Assembly (NCBI GenBank): GCA_964428015.1
Contig: CAYRWR010000011.1
Span: 1-64,000, forward strand
Source: CAYRWR01 sp964428015
GTDB taxonomy: Bacteria; Spirochaetota; Brevinematia; Brevinematales; CAYRWR01
Reading direction: 5' to 3'
DNA: 64,000 nucleotides
The translations under genes were made by a program, and so were the position numbers. The notes below the pieces were generated by a model. The model had not been told where the DNA came from. It did not search any database and saw nothing but the letters and a program-made list of their open reading frames with translations. Of this stretch, positions 1 to 8,463 are shown piece by piece (positions within the stretch are counted from its first letter, which is position 1; every line of letters starts with the position of its first letter).

Positions 1-33
1 CTTTTGCTAATTTCACGATTGCTAGTGTTATTA

Positions 34-62
34 TTGCTTACTTAAATTCTTAGTTGTATAAT
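34..62 (+). promoter_or_regulatory. sigma70-type promoter of the OmpA-family gene
   Basis: TTGCTT (34-39), 17-bp spacer, TATAAT (57-62). Same hexamers and spacing as the promoter before the GH13 gene at 5754. Predicted start near 69, giving a leader of about 95 nt before the ATG at 164. Confidence 0.7.
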
Positions 63-163
63 TCTGTGTAAAATAAAAATATCTTTAATAAAGTTTCTTG
101 TCTTATGCAAACCTCTCTTTTTATAAGACAGTTACTAAAAAAATTATAAAAAAGGGGTCATCG

Positions 164-1138
164 ATGAAATCAATTATTCTTGCTTTAGCAATAATATTCA
201 CTTTTTCCTATGCTTACCCTTCACTCAGTATACAGATCAACGCCGGCCCGGACTTCTGGTCTGACATGACTGGATACTCCAGCCAGGTTTTAATGCGTCT
301 CAAAACCTCAGAGGCTCTTCCCGGGCTAAAAGACAACCATTTTTTCAGCGGAATCGGTATCGGGGTGTCCGGAGTTTACGCCCCGGGATTTAATTTCATG
401 ACATATGAATTGGGATTGACCACAGGTTATACCCTGTTTTCAGGAAATATTTTCAACCTGGAGCCCTCCCTGTTTATTGGAATCTCCGCTGATCAGCGAT
501 TTAACACCATACGGGGTGATGTCAGTATTGGCTTTGGTATGACACCCAGATTGGCCATACCTTTTCATTTGAGTCCTAATATTTCTTTAGGTCCGGGATT
601 CGGAGCAAAAATGCACTTTAATGGACAATTTACTGCAGTTAGTTTTGTGGCTAGTGTTGATTGTAATATTCATCTTGTACCTAATCGTAAATCACAGGAA
701 CAAAGAGAAATCCAGTCGGAACTGCAAAAACTTTTTGATGAAAACCACATTCCGGTAGAGTTGATTAAAAAAGGTAATAATGAAATAAAACTTAACATGG
801 GAGACATTTTATTTGGTACCGGTAAATCCCAATTACAATCCGGAAATCTTTTTGTGTTTAAGGTTGTATCTGAGATTCTACAGAAATACGACAGTATTTA
901 CATTTTGATAGAAGGTTATACGGATAATCAGGGTAAGGAGAAAGACAATCTATTATTATCTGAGAGCCGGGCCAGAAATGTCTCCGATGTACTGATTCTC
1001 AACGGCTTTCCGACTGAAAGGATTTTTTATAAAGGATATGGTGAGAAGAATCCTATAGTTCCCAATGACAGCTCGGCTAACATGGCTTTGAACCGCCGGG
1101 TAGAGATACGTATTATCTGGGGTAATATGACTCATTGA
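164..1138 (+). CDS. OmpA-family outer-membrane protein
   Basis: Exported 324-residue protein. An N-terminal hydrophobic signal peptide (about residues 1-20, ending around SYA) is followed by a Gly/aromatic-rich region that looks like a small outer-membrane barrel (about 25-190). The C-terminal 110 residues form an OmpA-like peptidoglycan-binding domain: ILFGTGKSQL, then the IEGYTDNQG motif, then RARNVSDVLILNG and NRRVEIRI. Likely role: barrel anchored to peptidoglycan. The reading frame is open further upstream from a TTG at 98, but the ATG at 164 is preceded by AAAGGGG and starts the signal peptide, so it is preferred. Monocistronic, with its own promoter and a terminator. Confidence 0.85.
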   Translation: MKSIILALAIIFTFSYAYPSLSIQINAGPDFWSDMTGYSSQVLMRLKTSEALPGLKDNHFFSGIGIGVSGVYAPGFNFMTYELGLTTGYTLFSGNIFNLEPSLFIGISADQRFNTIRGDVSIGFGMTPRLAIPFHLSPNISLGPGFGAKMHFNGQFTAVSFVASVDCNIHLVPNRKSQEQREIQSELQKLFDENHIPVELIKKGNNEIKLNMGDILFGTGKSQLQSGNLFVFKVVSEILQKYDSIYILIEGYTDNQGKEKDNLLLSESRARNVSDVLILNGFPTERIFYKGYGEKNPIVPNDSSANMALNRRVEIRIIWGNMTH

Positions 1139-1162
1139 GTATATTTGCACAACTAGAAAATA

Positions 1163-1199
1163 AAAAATCCCTGGTATCAAGATACCAGGGATTTTTTTT
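1163..1199. terminator. bidirectional rho-independent terminator
   Basis: Perfect 13-bp stem (AATCCCTGGTATC and its complement) with a 2-nt loop, a run of A on the left and of T on the right. It serves both the rightward OmpA gene and the leftward rpsA-TPR operon. Confidence 0.9.
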
Positions 1200-1213
1200 A
1201 TGATTTAAACTTT

Positions 1214-1993
1214 TTATTTGACTGGGAGAATACTGATGTTGGTGTCTCCAGTGGTCATCTGAGGCTGATTCATACCGGCTTCATTAAAATAGTAAACTTT
1301 ACCCTGCGCATATTGAGCCCACATACTGTCAGGGAATTGTTCAGCCACCTGAGCATATAGATTCCGGGCATTAGCAATATCACGGGTCATTTCTTTACAG
1401 CGAGCCATTCCGATCAGAGCAGTAGCTGTAAAGCCTTGATCTGAATACTGGGTGGTGACCCTCTGGTACTGGTCAAAAGCCTGCACAAATTGCTGTTCCT
1501 GCTCATAGGTTTGTGCCAATCCCAGGATAGCAACTGTTTTATAAAAAGGACTGGGGGTGGAAGCTATTGCATCCAGGTAGGTTTCTTCGGCTTTTTTCAG
1601 AATCTGGACATCACCGGATTGATTAGCCTGCTGATAATAAGCCTGTCCGAAAAACAAGCGGGCCCGGGCAGCCGCGGTTGTTTTGGGGAAGTCTTTTATC
1701 ATTTTATCCAGATTATTATACTGTTCACTTAAAAATTTCTGCTGATCCTGAGCATTGGTATAGTACTGTGCCATTTGGAAATTTACCAGGCTGGCATCAT
1801 ATATTGCAGTAGCTTTGGCTTCCTGATTTTTATTATAGGTGCGCAGCAGGGTCAAACCGGTGAAAATCACCAGAAAACCGCCGACAATCCAGGTCAGGAT
1901 ATTGGAATATTTATTTACAAAATCTACTACAGGATGTCCATGCTCTTTGGTCTTGACTATTTGTTCACGGTTGCGGTTTATTCTTTTGGCCAT
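1214..1993 (-). CDS. membrane-anchored TPR protein
   Basis: 259 residues: a basic N-terminus (KRINRNREQ), one membrane segment at about residues 32-52 (WIVGGFLVIFTGLTLL), then a tetratricopeptide-like helical region with repeated Tyr/Ala-rich helices and PDS/FP turns, e.g. QVAEQFPDSMWAQYAQGK. The topology (N-in, TPR outside) resembles YfgM-type periplasmic TPR proteins that work as envelope chaperone partners; the exact role is unknown. The ATG lies 2 nt after the rpsA stop codon, so the two are co-transcribed and probably translationally coupled. Confidence 0.75.
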   Translation of the reverse strand: MAKRINRNREQIVKTKEHGHPVVDFVNKYSNILTWIVGGFLVIFTGLTLLRTYNKNQEAKATAIYDASLVNFQMAQYYTNAQDQQKFLSEQYNNLDKMIKDFPKTTAAARARLFFGQAYYQQANQSGDVQILKKAEETYLDAIASTPSPFYKTVAILGLAQTYEQEQQFVQAFDQYQRVTTQYSDQGFTATALIGMARCKEMTRDIANARNLYAQVAEQFPDSMWAQYAQGKVYYFNEAGMNQPQMTTGDTNISILPVK

Positions 1994-1995
1994 TT

Positions 1996-3804
1996 TTAAG
2001 CTTCCTCTGCCGTTTCTTCAGATTTCTTTTTGGCTTTGGCTGCTTTGGGGGCTTTTTCTTCTTTCACTTCAGTCTCTTTGGCAGGTTTAGCTGCTTTTTT
2101 GGGTTTTTCATCGCCTACCTTGAGATTTTTAAACTGTTCAGCCAGAAGCGCTCCCATGGAGGTAGAATGACTTTCGTTGGAATGATCTTCCACAATAAAC
2201 TGTTTGACTTCTTTATGCTCTTCATGCATTTCAAAATCTTTAATGGATAATTCAATCTTCTGTTTAGCTACATCACAGAATTTAACCAAAGCTTTGATTT
2301 TAGCGCCGACTTGAACTGCTTCTTCGGCCTTATCAATTTTGTTTTTGGAAAGATTGGAAATATGAATAAACCCGGTCAAGTCATTGCCCAGATCCACTTC
2401 AGCGCCATTATCCACCAGAGCTTTTACAGTAGCTTCCACGGCACTGCCTTTAGGATAATTCAGTGAGAAGCTCTTATAGGGATTATCCGACATCTGTTTA
2501 ATACCCAGACGAAGTTTTTCTTTACCAGCTTCCAGTGACAGGACCACGACGTCTAGGGTATCACCTTTTTTAAAGCGCTGCTTCAGATCAACTTCAGCTT
2601 CCATCCAGTCTACGTCTTCTTTACGCAGGAGACCTTCAATACCGTCGTCAAAACGTACAAAAACGCCAAAGTCCAGTATGGAGGAAATGACACCGGTCAG
2701 CTTACGTCCATGGGTATAGTTTGCTTCCGCATTGTCCCAGGGATTGGACTGAATTTCCTTGAGACTGACATCCAGTCTCTTTTTATCTGCTTCCAGATTC
2801 TTTACTTTTACAGTGACCATATCTCCGATCTTGACGATCTTCTTGGGGTCGCGAGTCTTCTGAGTCCAGGACATCTCATCGGTAGGCAGAAAACCTTCCA
2901 CCCCATCTTCCACTTCAACTACAGCTCCGTCACGGCGGAAGCGGACAACTTTTGCTGAAATGGTATCACCCAGGTGCAATTGGCTCTCAATGGTATCCCA
3001 GGGATTGGGCATGAGCAGTTTTTTAGAAACTTTCACGCTGTCCTTGGCAGGATCCAGGCTGATGATTTCTACTTCCAACTCATCACCGCGTTTGACCACT
3101 TTTTTGAGGTCATTGAGATATTTCCAGGAAAAATCAGAAATGTGCAAAAAGGCTTTTATACCTTCTGTACTCATGATCAGATAATTCTGTTCGACTTCAT
3201 CCACCGCACCGGTAAGACGCTGGCCTACCTGGTGAGTTTCAAAGAAGGATGTATAGACTTTTTTCACCGTTTTGCGCAGATATTGTCTGCGTGATACAGT
3301 GACATTATTGCGTTTCATTTCAATGACAGAAAACTCGTATTCCTGTCCGATCATCTCTTCCAGTTTTTCAAACTTTCGAGTGTCGATATGAGAAAGAGGC
3401 AGAAAAGCATTGATCTTCATGCCCAGGTCTACTTTGAAACCTTTAGGCTGATCATCTTTTTTGACGATCTCCACGATCTTACCTTTGACCGGCAATTCTT
3501 CTTTATAAGCCTGGTACACATCATCCTGTTTGGAAAAACGTTCAGCTGCTTTGTAGGAAGCCTGGTGTACCCCGTCTTTCATTTCTTTCAGGATCACGGG
3601 AATGACATCCCCGATCTTAGGTTTTTCTGTGAATTCGTCCAGGGGAACAACCGCTTCTGATTTTCCACCCAGATCCAGGAACGCGTCGGTCTCAGTCAGT
3701 TGAACGACTGTACCTTTTTTGACAGGACCGTAATTTTCTTCTGATGTTTTTTCTTCAGCCTGCATTGCCTGCAGAAAAATATCATCGTGATTGTTCGACA
3801 CCAT
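1996..3804 (-). CDS. rpsA: 30S ribosomal protein S1
   Basis: 602-residue protein with six S1 (OB-fold) RNA-binding domains in a row, beginning near residue 25 (GTVVQLTETDAFLDLGGK). Typical repeat hallmarks are FGVFVRFDDGIEGLL and GFIHISNLS. An acidic and Lys/Ala/Glu-rich tail of about 60 residues ends in TAEEA. S1 binds mRNA on the 30S subunit and helps initiation. A GTG is in frame five codons upstream, but AGAGG sits 5 nt before the ATG at 3804, so that start is chosen. First gene of a two-gene operon with its own promoter. Confidence 0.93.
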   Translation of the reverse strand: MVSNNHDDIFLQAMQAEEKTSEENYGPVKKGTVVQLTETDAFLDLGGKSEAVVPLDEFTEKPKIGDVIPVILKEMKDGVHQASYKAAERFSKQDDVYQAYKEELPVKGKIVEIVKKDDQPKGFKVDLGMKINAFLPLSHIDTRKFEKLEEMIGQEYEFSVIEMKRNNVTVSRRQYLRKTVKKVYTSFFETHQVGQRLTGAVDEVEQNYLIMSTEGIKAFLHISDFSWKYLNDLKKVVKRGDELEVEIISLDPAKDSVKVSKKLLMPNPWDTIESQLHLGDTISAKVVRFRRDGAVVEVEDGVEGFLPTDEMSWTQKTRDPKKIVKIGDMVTVKVKNLEADKKRLDVSLKEIQSNPWDNAEANYTHGRKLTGVISSILDFGVFVRFDDGIEGLLRKEDVDWMEAEVDLKQRFKKGDTLDVVVLSLEAGKEKLRLGIKQMSDNPYKSFSLNYPKGSAVEATVKALVDNGAEVDLGNDLTGFIHISNLSKNKIDKAEEAVQVGAKIKALVKFCDVAKQKIELSIKDFEMHEEHKEVKQFIVEDHSNESHSTSMGALLAEQFKNLKVGDEKPKKAAKPAKETEVKEEKAPKAAKAKKKSEETAEEA

Positions 3805-3836
3805 AGCTACCTCTTGCACTTATATCGCAGTCATTT

Positions 3837-3864
3837 ATTTTAACAGTTTTCCTTGATTTGTCAA
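3837..3864 (-). promoter_or_regulatory. rpsA promoter
   Basis: On the minus strand: TTGACA (3864-3859), 16-bp spacer, TAAAAT (3842-3837). It lies about 33 nt upstream of the rpsA ATG, consistent with a short leader. Confidence 0.7.
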
Positions 3865-3902
3865 TATTTAGCCATCACACTCAGCGTTTTCAGACAGATA
3901 TC

Positions 3903-4565
3903 TTAAGGAATGAGGATATTTTCCAGCTTGAAACTCTCAGGCTTACCGTCATCATTGGGAGTGAAGGTTTTTACCATAAAAGTGGTGGGCAGGTTATACT
4001 TTTTTCCATGACGGGTCTTATTGCTATACTTGATAAGAGTAGATGTCATTAATTTTTGCCCCATGAAATAATCCATACGCAGAATTGTCATATCCGCGGG
4101 ATTCACATAAGCCAGGAAGGAGTTTTCCGCGTCCTTCATACGAATACGCAGCTGTACCAGTCCTGCAGAGGTGTATTCCAGTTCAAAATCATATCGTTCA
4201 AACAAGACAGAGTCAGCCATATTGCTCAGAATGGGGCCCAGGGTAAATAATCGGACATATTGGGCAAAAAGATCCTCGTACAATTCATCAACATTTGCTA
4301 CCTTGAGTTCCAGTGCTTTTTTTCTATCATAGGTCAAAACGACTTCCGGTTTCAGTCCGGCAGCTTTATAAGATGAGCGGGGTATAGCTTTTAGTTTATT
4401 GTCTATCGTCACTCCGGTTAAATTAGCTGTAAATTCAGAAGGAATCTGGTTAAACATCTCGGCGCGCATTTTTTTGAAAAAATCCTGGGGGTTTTCTTTA
4501 GCTGCAAGACCACTTATTGAAATCAACAATATTAAACCGCATCCCCGTAATACTTTATTCCACAT
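3903..4565 (-). CDS. exported protein, LolA-like fold possible
   Basis: 220 residues with a signal peptide (LILLISISGLAAKE, cleavage near residue 22). The mature part is rich in beta-strand patterns and contains a NPADMTILRMDYFMG segment and a C-terminal LPTTFMVKTF strand. This resembles outer-membrane lipoprotein carrier/sorting proteins, which remove lipoproteins or lipids through the periplasm, but I cannot confirm the family. It lies 42 nt downstream of the beta-propeller lipoprotein gene, with AGGAG before the ATG, so probably the same operon. Confidence 0.5.
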   Translation of the reverse strand: MWNKVLRGCGLILLISISGLAAKENPQDFFKKMRAEMFNQIPSEFTANLTGVTIDNKLKAIPRSSYKAAGLKPEVVLTYDRKKALELKVANVDELYEDLFAQYVRLFTLGPILSNMADSVLFERYDFELEYTSAGLVQLRIRMKDAENSFLAYVNPADMTILRMDYFMGQKLMTSTLIKYSNKTRHGKKYNLPTTFMVKTFTPNDDGKPESFKLENILIP

Positions 4566-4607
4566 TCACTAATCTCCTTGATAATTTGTCAGCAAAAACC
4601 ATCTGAA

Positions 4608-5627
4608 TTATTTGGCAAACACTTTGATTCCGTCCGGTCCATAGGCACCAATTACAAATGAATTGGCCAGAAGTACATTCCAGGCTATTCCGGTCTTCTG
4701 ACTGGTTTCTTTTTTCAGTACAGGCTGAGAAGGTGTGGTAAAATCGATCCATAGTATACCATTAGATCCGTCAGCCACATAGACATCGGACCCGTTTACT
4801 ACCAGACCGTTGGCTTCACCCGGTGTGGCGTAGTTACCCAGATAGGAGGGTTTGGCAGGAGTACTGACATCATAGGCCCAGACTCCCAGCATTCGGTCAG
4901 CCACATACAAAGTCTTTCCATCTCCGGAAAGTGCAACACCACGTGCATCTGAAATTTCTGTAGAGATTTGCGCTGATATTTTAGGGGCAGTTCCCAGTCC
5001 AGTAATCACAAAAACACCCCCGCTTTTTGCTGCAATGAACGCGGTAGTCCCATTAACCACAATATCCACAGGTTGCGCATTAGGCAAAGCTAACAAGTCT
5101 GTCTGGGTGATGGATGGTACCCCGGTATCAATAGTGTATTCCACCATCCCTCTGTTTTCATCAGCTACGTATGCCATGAAATTGGGTGCAGCTCCGCTCA
5201 CAGTTAAGGCTTTTGTGTTGGCGCTGGCCACATTATTCAGAGTTACCAATACTGTTATAATATTGGTATCATGTATATCCACTATGGACATACCACCCAG
5301 AGCATTATTATTACCCAGGGCCAGAAAGGCAAAGTCCCCTTCTATCTGAATATCATTTACCGGATTCTGCGTGGGATAGTTGTAGTTTGTCCCAATTATT
5401 GTGACATTGGATTTATCTGATACGTTGAAAATGTTCATTCCCCTATATTCTGATGAAGCATAGAGAAAGCTGTTAACAAGATCCAATGATTTTATTACTT
5501 CAGTGTTATTTCCCGCCAGACTTTCAACCAGAGGCATTTCTCCGGCGGATGTAGTCGCTGCAGTAGTACACCCTGTAAATGCAATAACCATGAGGGTCAA
5601 TATAAATAATACTGGTTTAATTTTCAT
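4608..5627 (-). CDS. LVIVD-type beta-propeller lipoprotein
   Basis: 339 residues with a lipoprotein signal peptide (lipobox FTGC, Cys20). The rest is a series of about seven blade-like repeats of the pattern V-x-G-x-x-A-Y-V-A-D...G-x-x-x-[IV]-D, e.g. LYVADRMLGVWAYDVSTPAK and VYVADGSNGILWIDFTTPS. This is the LVIVD beta-propeller type found in many exported bacterial proteins. Likely surface or periplasmic, probably protein-binding; no catalytic residues are evident. AGGAG precedes the ATG. First gene of a probable two-gene leftward operon with the LolA-like protein. Confidence 0.75.
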   Translation of the reverse strand: MKIKPVLFILTLMVIAFTGCTTAATTSAGEMPLVESLAGNNTEVIKSLDLVNSFLYASSEYRGMNIFNVSDKSNVTIIGTNYNYPTQNPVNDIQIEGDFAFLALGNNNALGGMSIVDIHDTNIITVLVTLNNVASANTKALTVSGAAPNFMAYVADENRGMVEYTIDTGVPSITQTDLLALPNAQPVDIVVNGTTAFIAAKSGGVFVITGLGTAPKISAQISTEISDARGVALSGDGKTLYVADRMLGVWAYDVSTPAKPSYLGNYATPGEANGLVVNGSDVYVADGSNGILWIDFTTPSQPVLKKETSQKTGIAWNVLLANSFVIGAYGPDGIKVFAK

Positions 5628-5753
5628 CAGGGTCTCCTGTAATTTTACATAATTATCTGCACAACAATAATATAACTTTAATAATCCCTAAAATCAAGAA
5701 ACAAGGCTTGGTGAAAGGCATAATTTATAAAAAAAGCTGAAAAGGGGGCAAAT

Positions 5754-5782
5754 TTGCTTTTCAAACTCTTAGCTACTATAAT
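5754..5782 (+). promoter_or_regulatory. promoter of the GH13 gene
   Basis: TTGCTT (5754-5759), exactly 17 bp, then TATAAT (5777-5782). The ATG follows 26 nt later with GAAGGA as ribosome binding site, so the leader is short. Confidence 0.8.
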
Positions 5783-5808
5783 ATTCCAGTAGTCTGAAGG
5801 AAGGATCC

Positions 5809-7797
5809 ATGGAGAAGTACCGAGTCTGTTTCAAGATTCCAGCCCATTATCACACCAAGAGCGTAGAGATAGTAGGCGATTTCAACCACTGGAAGCCCGG
5901 TCATCTTCAGCTGGAAGATGACGACGGAGACAATACCTGGTGGGGTGAGACCCATCTACCCTCAGGACGTTATCACTACAAGGTACTTATCGATGGTGAG
6001 CATTACCAGACTGACAGTACCAATCCCCTGGTGGAAGAACGCGACGGACACCACAATTCCGTACTGGTGGTGGGCCGGGCCCGTTTCCAGGGAGAAGTTC
6101 TCCACTCTACAGCCGACATCGATTATTATTGCCATCAGTGCTTTTATCTGCACGCAGGCTTTGACCACGCCCAGTTCCTGGGAATACGCCTACTCATGGT
6201 CATCAATGATGTCAATTATACTTTTACCAGTAATGAACTCTATCGTGACGAAGTCTATGCCTGGCATTATTTTCATTCCAGCAGTGAAAACTATCCCTCC
6301 CAGACTTTCCTCTATTATTTCGAGCTGACCCGTCTGGACCATAGCCTGGCTTACTTTGGACGCAATGGTCTATGCGCTTCAGAGTGGGAGATTGAGCATT
6401 TTGAAGCCACCCATCCCGGCAAAGGCACTCTGGACAACCCCCAGTGGGTCAGAGACGCCGTTTTCTATCAGATCTTCCCCGAGCGTTTTGCCCAGGGAGA
6501 CCCCACTCTCCACCCTGACAAACTTGCTGCTCCCCACAGCCTTCCCGGGCCCCACAGCTTTTACGGCGGTGACCTGGAGGGAGTCATCCAGCACCTGGAC
6601 CACCTGGAGGATCTGGGTATCAATGCTCTCTATTTCAACCCGCTGTTCCAGGCCCCCTCCAACCATAAATATGACACTTCTGACTATGAAAAGATAGATC
6701 CCCACTTCGGTAACGAACAGACTTTTAAAAAGCTCAACCAGGCTATCAAAACCAGGGGCTGGCGCTATATCCTGGATGCGGTATTTAACCACACCGGTAC
6801 CGAATTCTGGGCCTGGCGCGATATAGTGTCCAAACAGGACAAATCGGAATATCTGGACTGGTACCGGGTGCATAAATTCCCCCTGATGGAGGATGGAAAG
6901 CCCAATTACGCCTGCTGGTGGAATTTCCCCAGCCTGCCCGAGCTCAATGTAGAAGACAACCGCGCGGTATGGGACTATCTGCTCAAGGTAGCCCGCCAGT
7001 GGATAGAGGCCGGGGCAGACGGCTGGCGTCTGGATGTCCCCAATGAGATCGAACACCCCTTCTGGAAGGACTTCCGCTCCGTGGTCAAACAGGCCAATCC
7101 CCAGGCCTTCATCCTGGGTGAAATCTGGCAGGCCGCTCAGGAATGGCTCCAGGGAGATGAATTTGACTCAGTCATGAATTACCGCTTCCGTGACGCCTGT
7201 GTGGAGTTTTTCGCTCAGCGCAAGAGCCATGCCGAGGACTTTGTGAAGCTCTTAGGCCGGCAGATATATGATTATCCCATGCAGGCTAATTTCAGTATGT
7301 TTAACCTGCTGTCCAGCCATGATACAGCCCGTTTTCTGACTATTGCCGGGGGAGACCGTAAGCGCATCCGGTTGGCGGTAGCCTTCCAGTTCACTTATCT
7401 GGGTGTGCCCTCCGTCTATTACGGTGAAGAGATCGGCCTGGAGGGAGCCAAAGACCCCGACAACCGGCGAATGATGCCCTGGGACAGGGACAAGTGGGAC
7501 GAGGAGCTGCTGCAGTTCTACCGGGATATGATCCGCCTGCGCCGCGCCAATCCCGTATTGAGTCACGGCAATCTCAGCTTTTTCCTGGCACACAAGGGCG
7601 TGGTAGGCATGAAGCGTTTTGATGAACAGGAGACCCTCTATATCCTGTTCAATAACAGCGAAGAAAACGTCAATGTGGATATCACCCTCTACGCCGGCAA
7701 TGGAGAGTTCCTGGACATTTCCAAAGATTACCCTCTCAAGCGTAAAAAGGCCTATACCCTCTACGCCAACGACTTTGCTGTCATAAAAAAACAATAA
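5809..7797 (+). CDS. GH13 alpha-amylase family enzyme (neopullulanase-like)
   Basis: 662-residue alpha-glucan hydrolase without a signal peptide, so probably cytoplasmic. Residues 1-90 form a glycogen-binding CBM48-like domain (VEIVGDFNHWKPG). About 95-200 is a second beta domain of the neopullulanase/cyclomaltodextrinase type. The catalytic barrel starts at WVRDAVFYQIFPERF. All four GH13 regions are present: DAVFNHTG, GWRLDVPNE (nucleophile Asp), LGEIWQAAQEWL (acid/base Glu) and LLSSHDT. A C-terminal all-beta domain closes it. Substrates are likely maltodextrins, cyclodextrins or pullulan. G+C is visibly higher than in the flanking lipoprotein genes, with strong use of C-ending codons, suggesting high expression or a different origin. 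Confidence 0.9.
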   Translation: MEKYRVCFKIPAHYHTKSVEIVGDFNHWKPGHLQLEDDDGDNTWWGETHLPSGRYHYKVLIDGEHYQTDSTNPLVEERDGHHNSVLVVGRARFQGEVLHSTADIDYYCHQCFYLHAGFDHAQFLGIRLLMVINDVNYTFTSNELYRDEVYAWHYFHSSSENYPSQTFLYYFELTRLDHSLAYFGRNGLCASEWEIEHFEATHPGKGTLDNPQWVRDAVFYQIFPERFAQGDPTLHPDKLAAPHSLPGPHSFYGGDLEGVIQHLDHLEDLGINALYFNPLFQAPSNHKYDTSDYEKIDPHFGNEQTFKKLNQAIKTRGWRYILDAVFNHTGTEFWAWRDIVSKQDKSEYLDWYRVHKFPLMEDGKPNYACWWNFPSLPELNVEDNRAVWDYLLKVARQWIEAGADGWRLDVPNEIEHPFWKDFRSVVKQANPQAFILGEIWQAAQEWLQGDEFDSVMNYRFRDACVEFFAQRKSHAEDFVKLLGRQIYDYPMQANFSMFNLLSSHDTARFLTIAGGDRKRIRLAVAFQFTYLGVPSVYYGEEIGLEGAKDPDNRRMMPWDRDKWDEELLQFYRDMIRLRRANPVLSHGNLSFFLAHKGVVGMKRFDEQETLYILFNNSEENVNVDITLYAGNGEFLDISKDYPLKRKKAYTLYANDFAVIKKQ

Positions 7798-7871
7798 CTC
7801 TCCTGCTTGCCTGAAATTCAGGGATAAGCTATCATAGTCTAAAGCCGTAAGGCTTTCATAGGGAGGTAAAA

Positions 7872-8114
7872 ATGAAAAAATTCCTTAGCATCCTGGCCCT
7901 GGCCGCTGTACTGGGATTCTCCGTCCCCCTGCAGGCCCAGCAGTCCACCTATTCCAATATCGACACCTACACCAATCTTCAGCCTGATGAAAACGCCCTG
8001 GCAAAAGCATCCAAAAGCGAAATGATCTTCACCCGTATCGGCTATGTGATCGGTGTGGGACTGATCGTGTGGTTTTTCGTAGCCCGGGCTATGAAAAAGA
8101 AAAAGAAGCAGTAA
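7872..8114 (+). CDS. small exported or membrane protein
   Basis: 80 residues: a signal peptide ending LQAQQ, a short polar segment, a second hydrophobic helix (IGYVIGVGLIVWFFVA) and a very basic tail (MKKKKKQ) that would sit in the cytoplasm. No family recognised. GGGAGG lies 5 nt before the ATG. It is 74 nt after the GH13 gene; the gap has two small hairpins (CCTGAAATTCAGG and AAAGCCGTAAGGCTTT) without a T-run, so co-transcription with the GH13 gene is possible. Confidence 0.7.
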   Translation: MKKFLSILALAAVLGFSVPLQAQQSTYSNIDTYTNLQPDENALAKASKSEMIFTRIGYVIGVGLIVWFFVARAMKKKKKQ

Positions 8115-8204
8115 CTTTTAAAATAAAGAAACATTTCGTATTTTTTGGCCTATCCCTGTCCATGACACTTATGATTCAGTCCGAGCCTCTGTTGAATTCA
8201 GTAT

Positions 8205-8400
8205 TAATTTAGGTGGACGCTCCTTCCGTAGCGGCAGGGTATCCCACTAGAGTGCCCCTGGTGCGGTTATGCCTTCTCACAGGAGCTGAGGAGACCACCT
8301 TATGAGCTTATCACCGACAGGGAGGCGGTATACCAAGCGGAGAGCGGTGCCGGCACGTTAACGCTCCGCGGTGGTACTGAGAGTGTATTTCCCCAGAAAC
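8205..8400 (+). ncRNA. HEARO/omega-RNA-like structured RNA, standalone
   Basis: No reading frame, but dense pairing. P1 AGGTGG (8211-8216) pairs with CCACCT (8295-8300). Nested inside, GCTCCT (8219-8224) pairs with AGGAGC (8281-8286), and GGCA/TGCC, CAGGG/CCCTG and a CACT-AG-AGTG hairpin fill the interior. A second domain has ACCG/CGGT, then GCGGAG (8337-8342) pairing with CTCCGC (8364-8369) under TACC/GGTA, with the palindrome GTGCCGGCAC at its tip. It ends with a GTATTTCCCCAG block. Primary sequence and architecture match my recollection of the HEARO (IscB-associated omega) RNA family. No IscB or TnpA gene follows. Family assignment is from memory; edges are approximate. Confidence 0.5.
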
Positions 8401-8429
8401 ATTTTGAAAAGCTCACTCAGCCTGTTTGA

Positions 8430-8463
8430 TAGCCCGAAGGACGCGGAGGGCACTGAGAAATTT
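8430..8463. repeat. fragment of a GGACACGGAGGRCAC-type dispersed repeat
   Basis: The segment GAAGGACGCGGAGGGCACTG and the following AGAAA resemble the quasi-tandem 'GGA-CAC-GGA-GGA-CAC-AGAG' repeats common in intergenic DNA of many bacteria. A degenerate relative occurs at 49121-49149. Arms CTCAG (8416-8420) and CTGAG (8453-8457) also pair around it. Confidence 0.35.

Noticed and set aside
98..163. N-terminal extension of the OmpA-family protein from a TTG
   Set aside because: It would bury the signal peptide; the ATG at 164 has a ribosome binding site and begins the signal peptide.
6379..7056. 225-codon frame antisense to the GH13 gene
   Set aside because: High-GC gene shadow; the GH13 frame has all catalytic motifs.
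8328..8385. 6S RNA, from GCTCCGCGGTGGT
   Set aside because: Only one short word matches the E. coli 6S RNA; the overall fold lacks a central bubble between paired ends.
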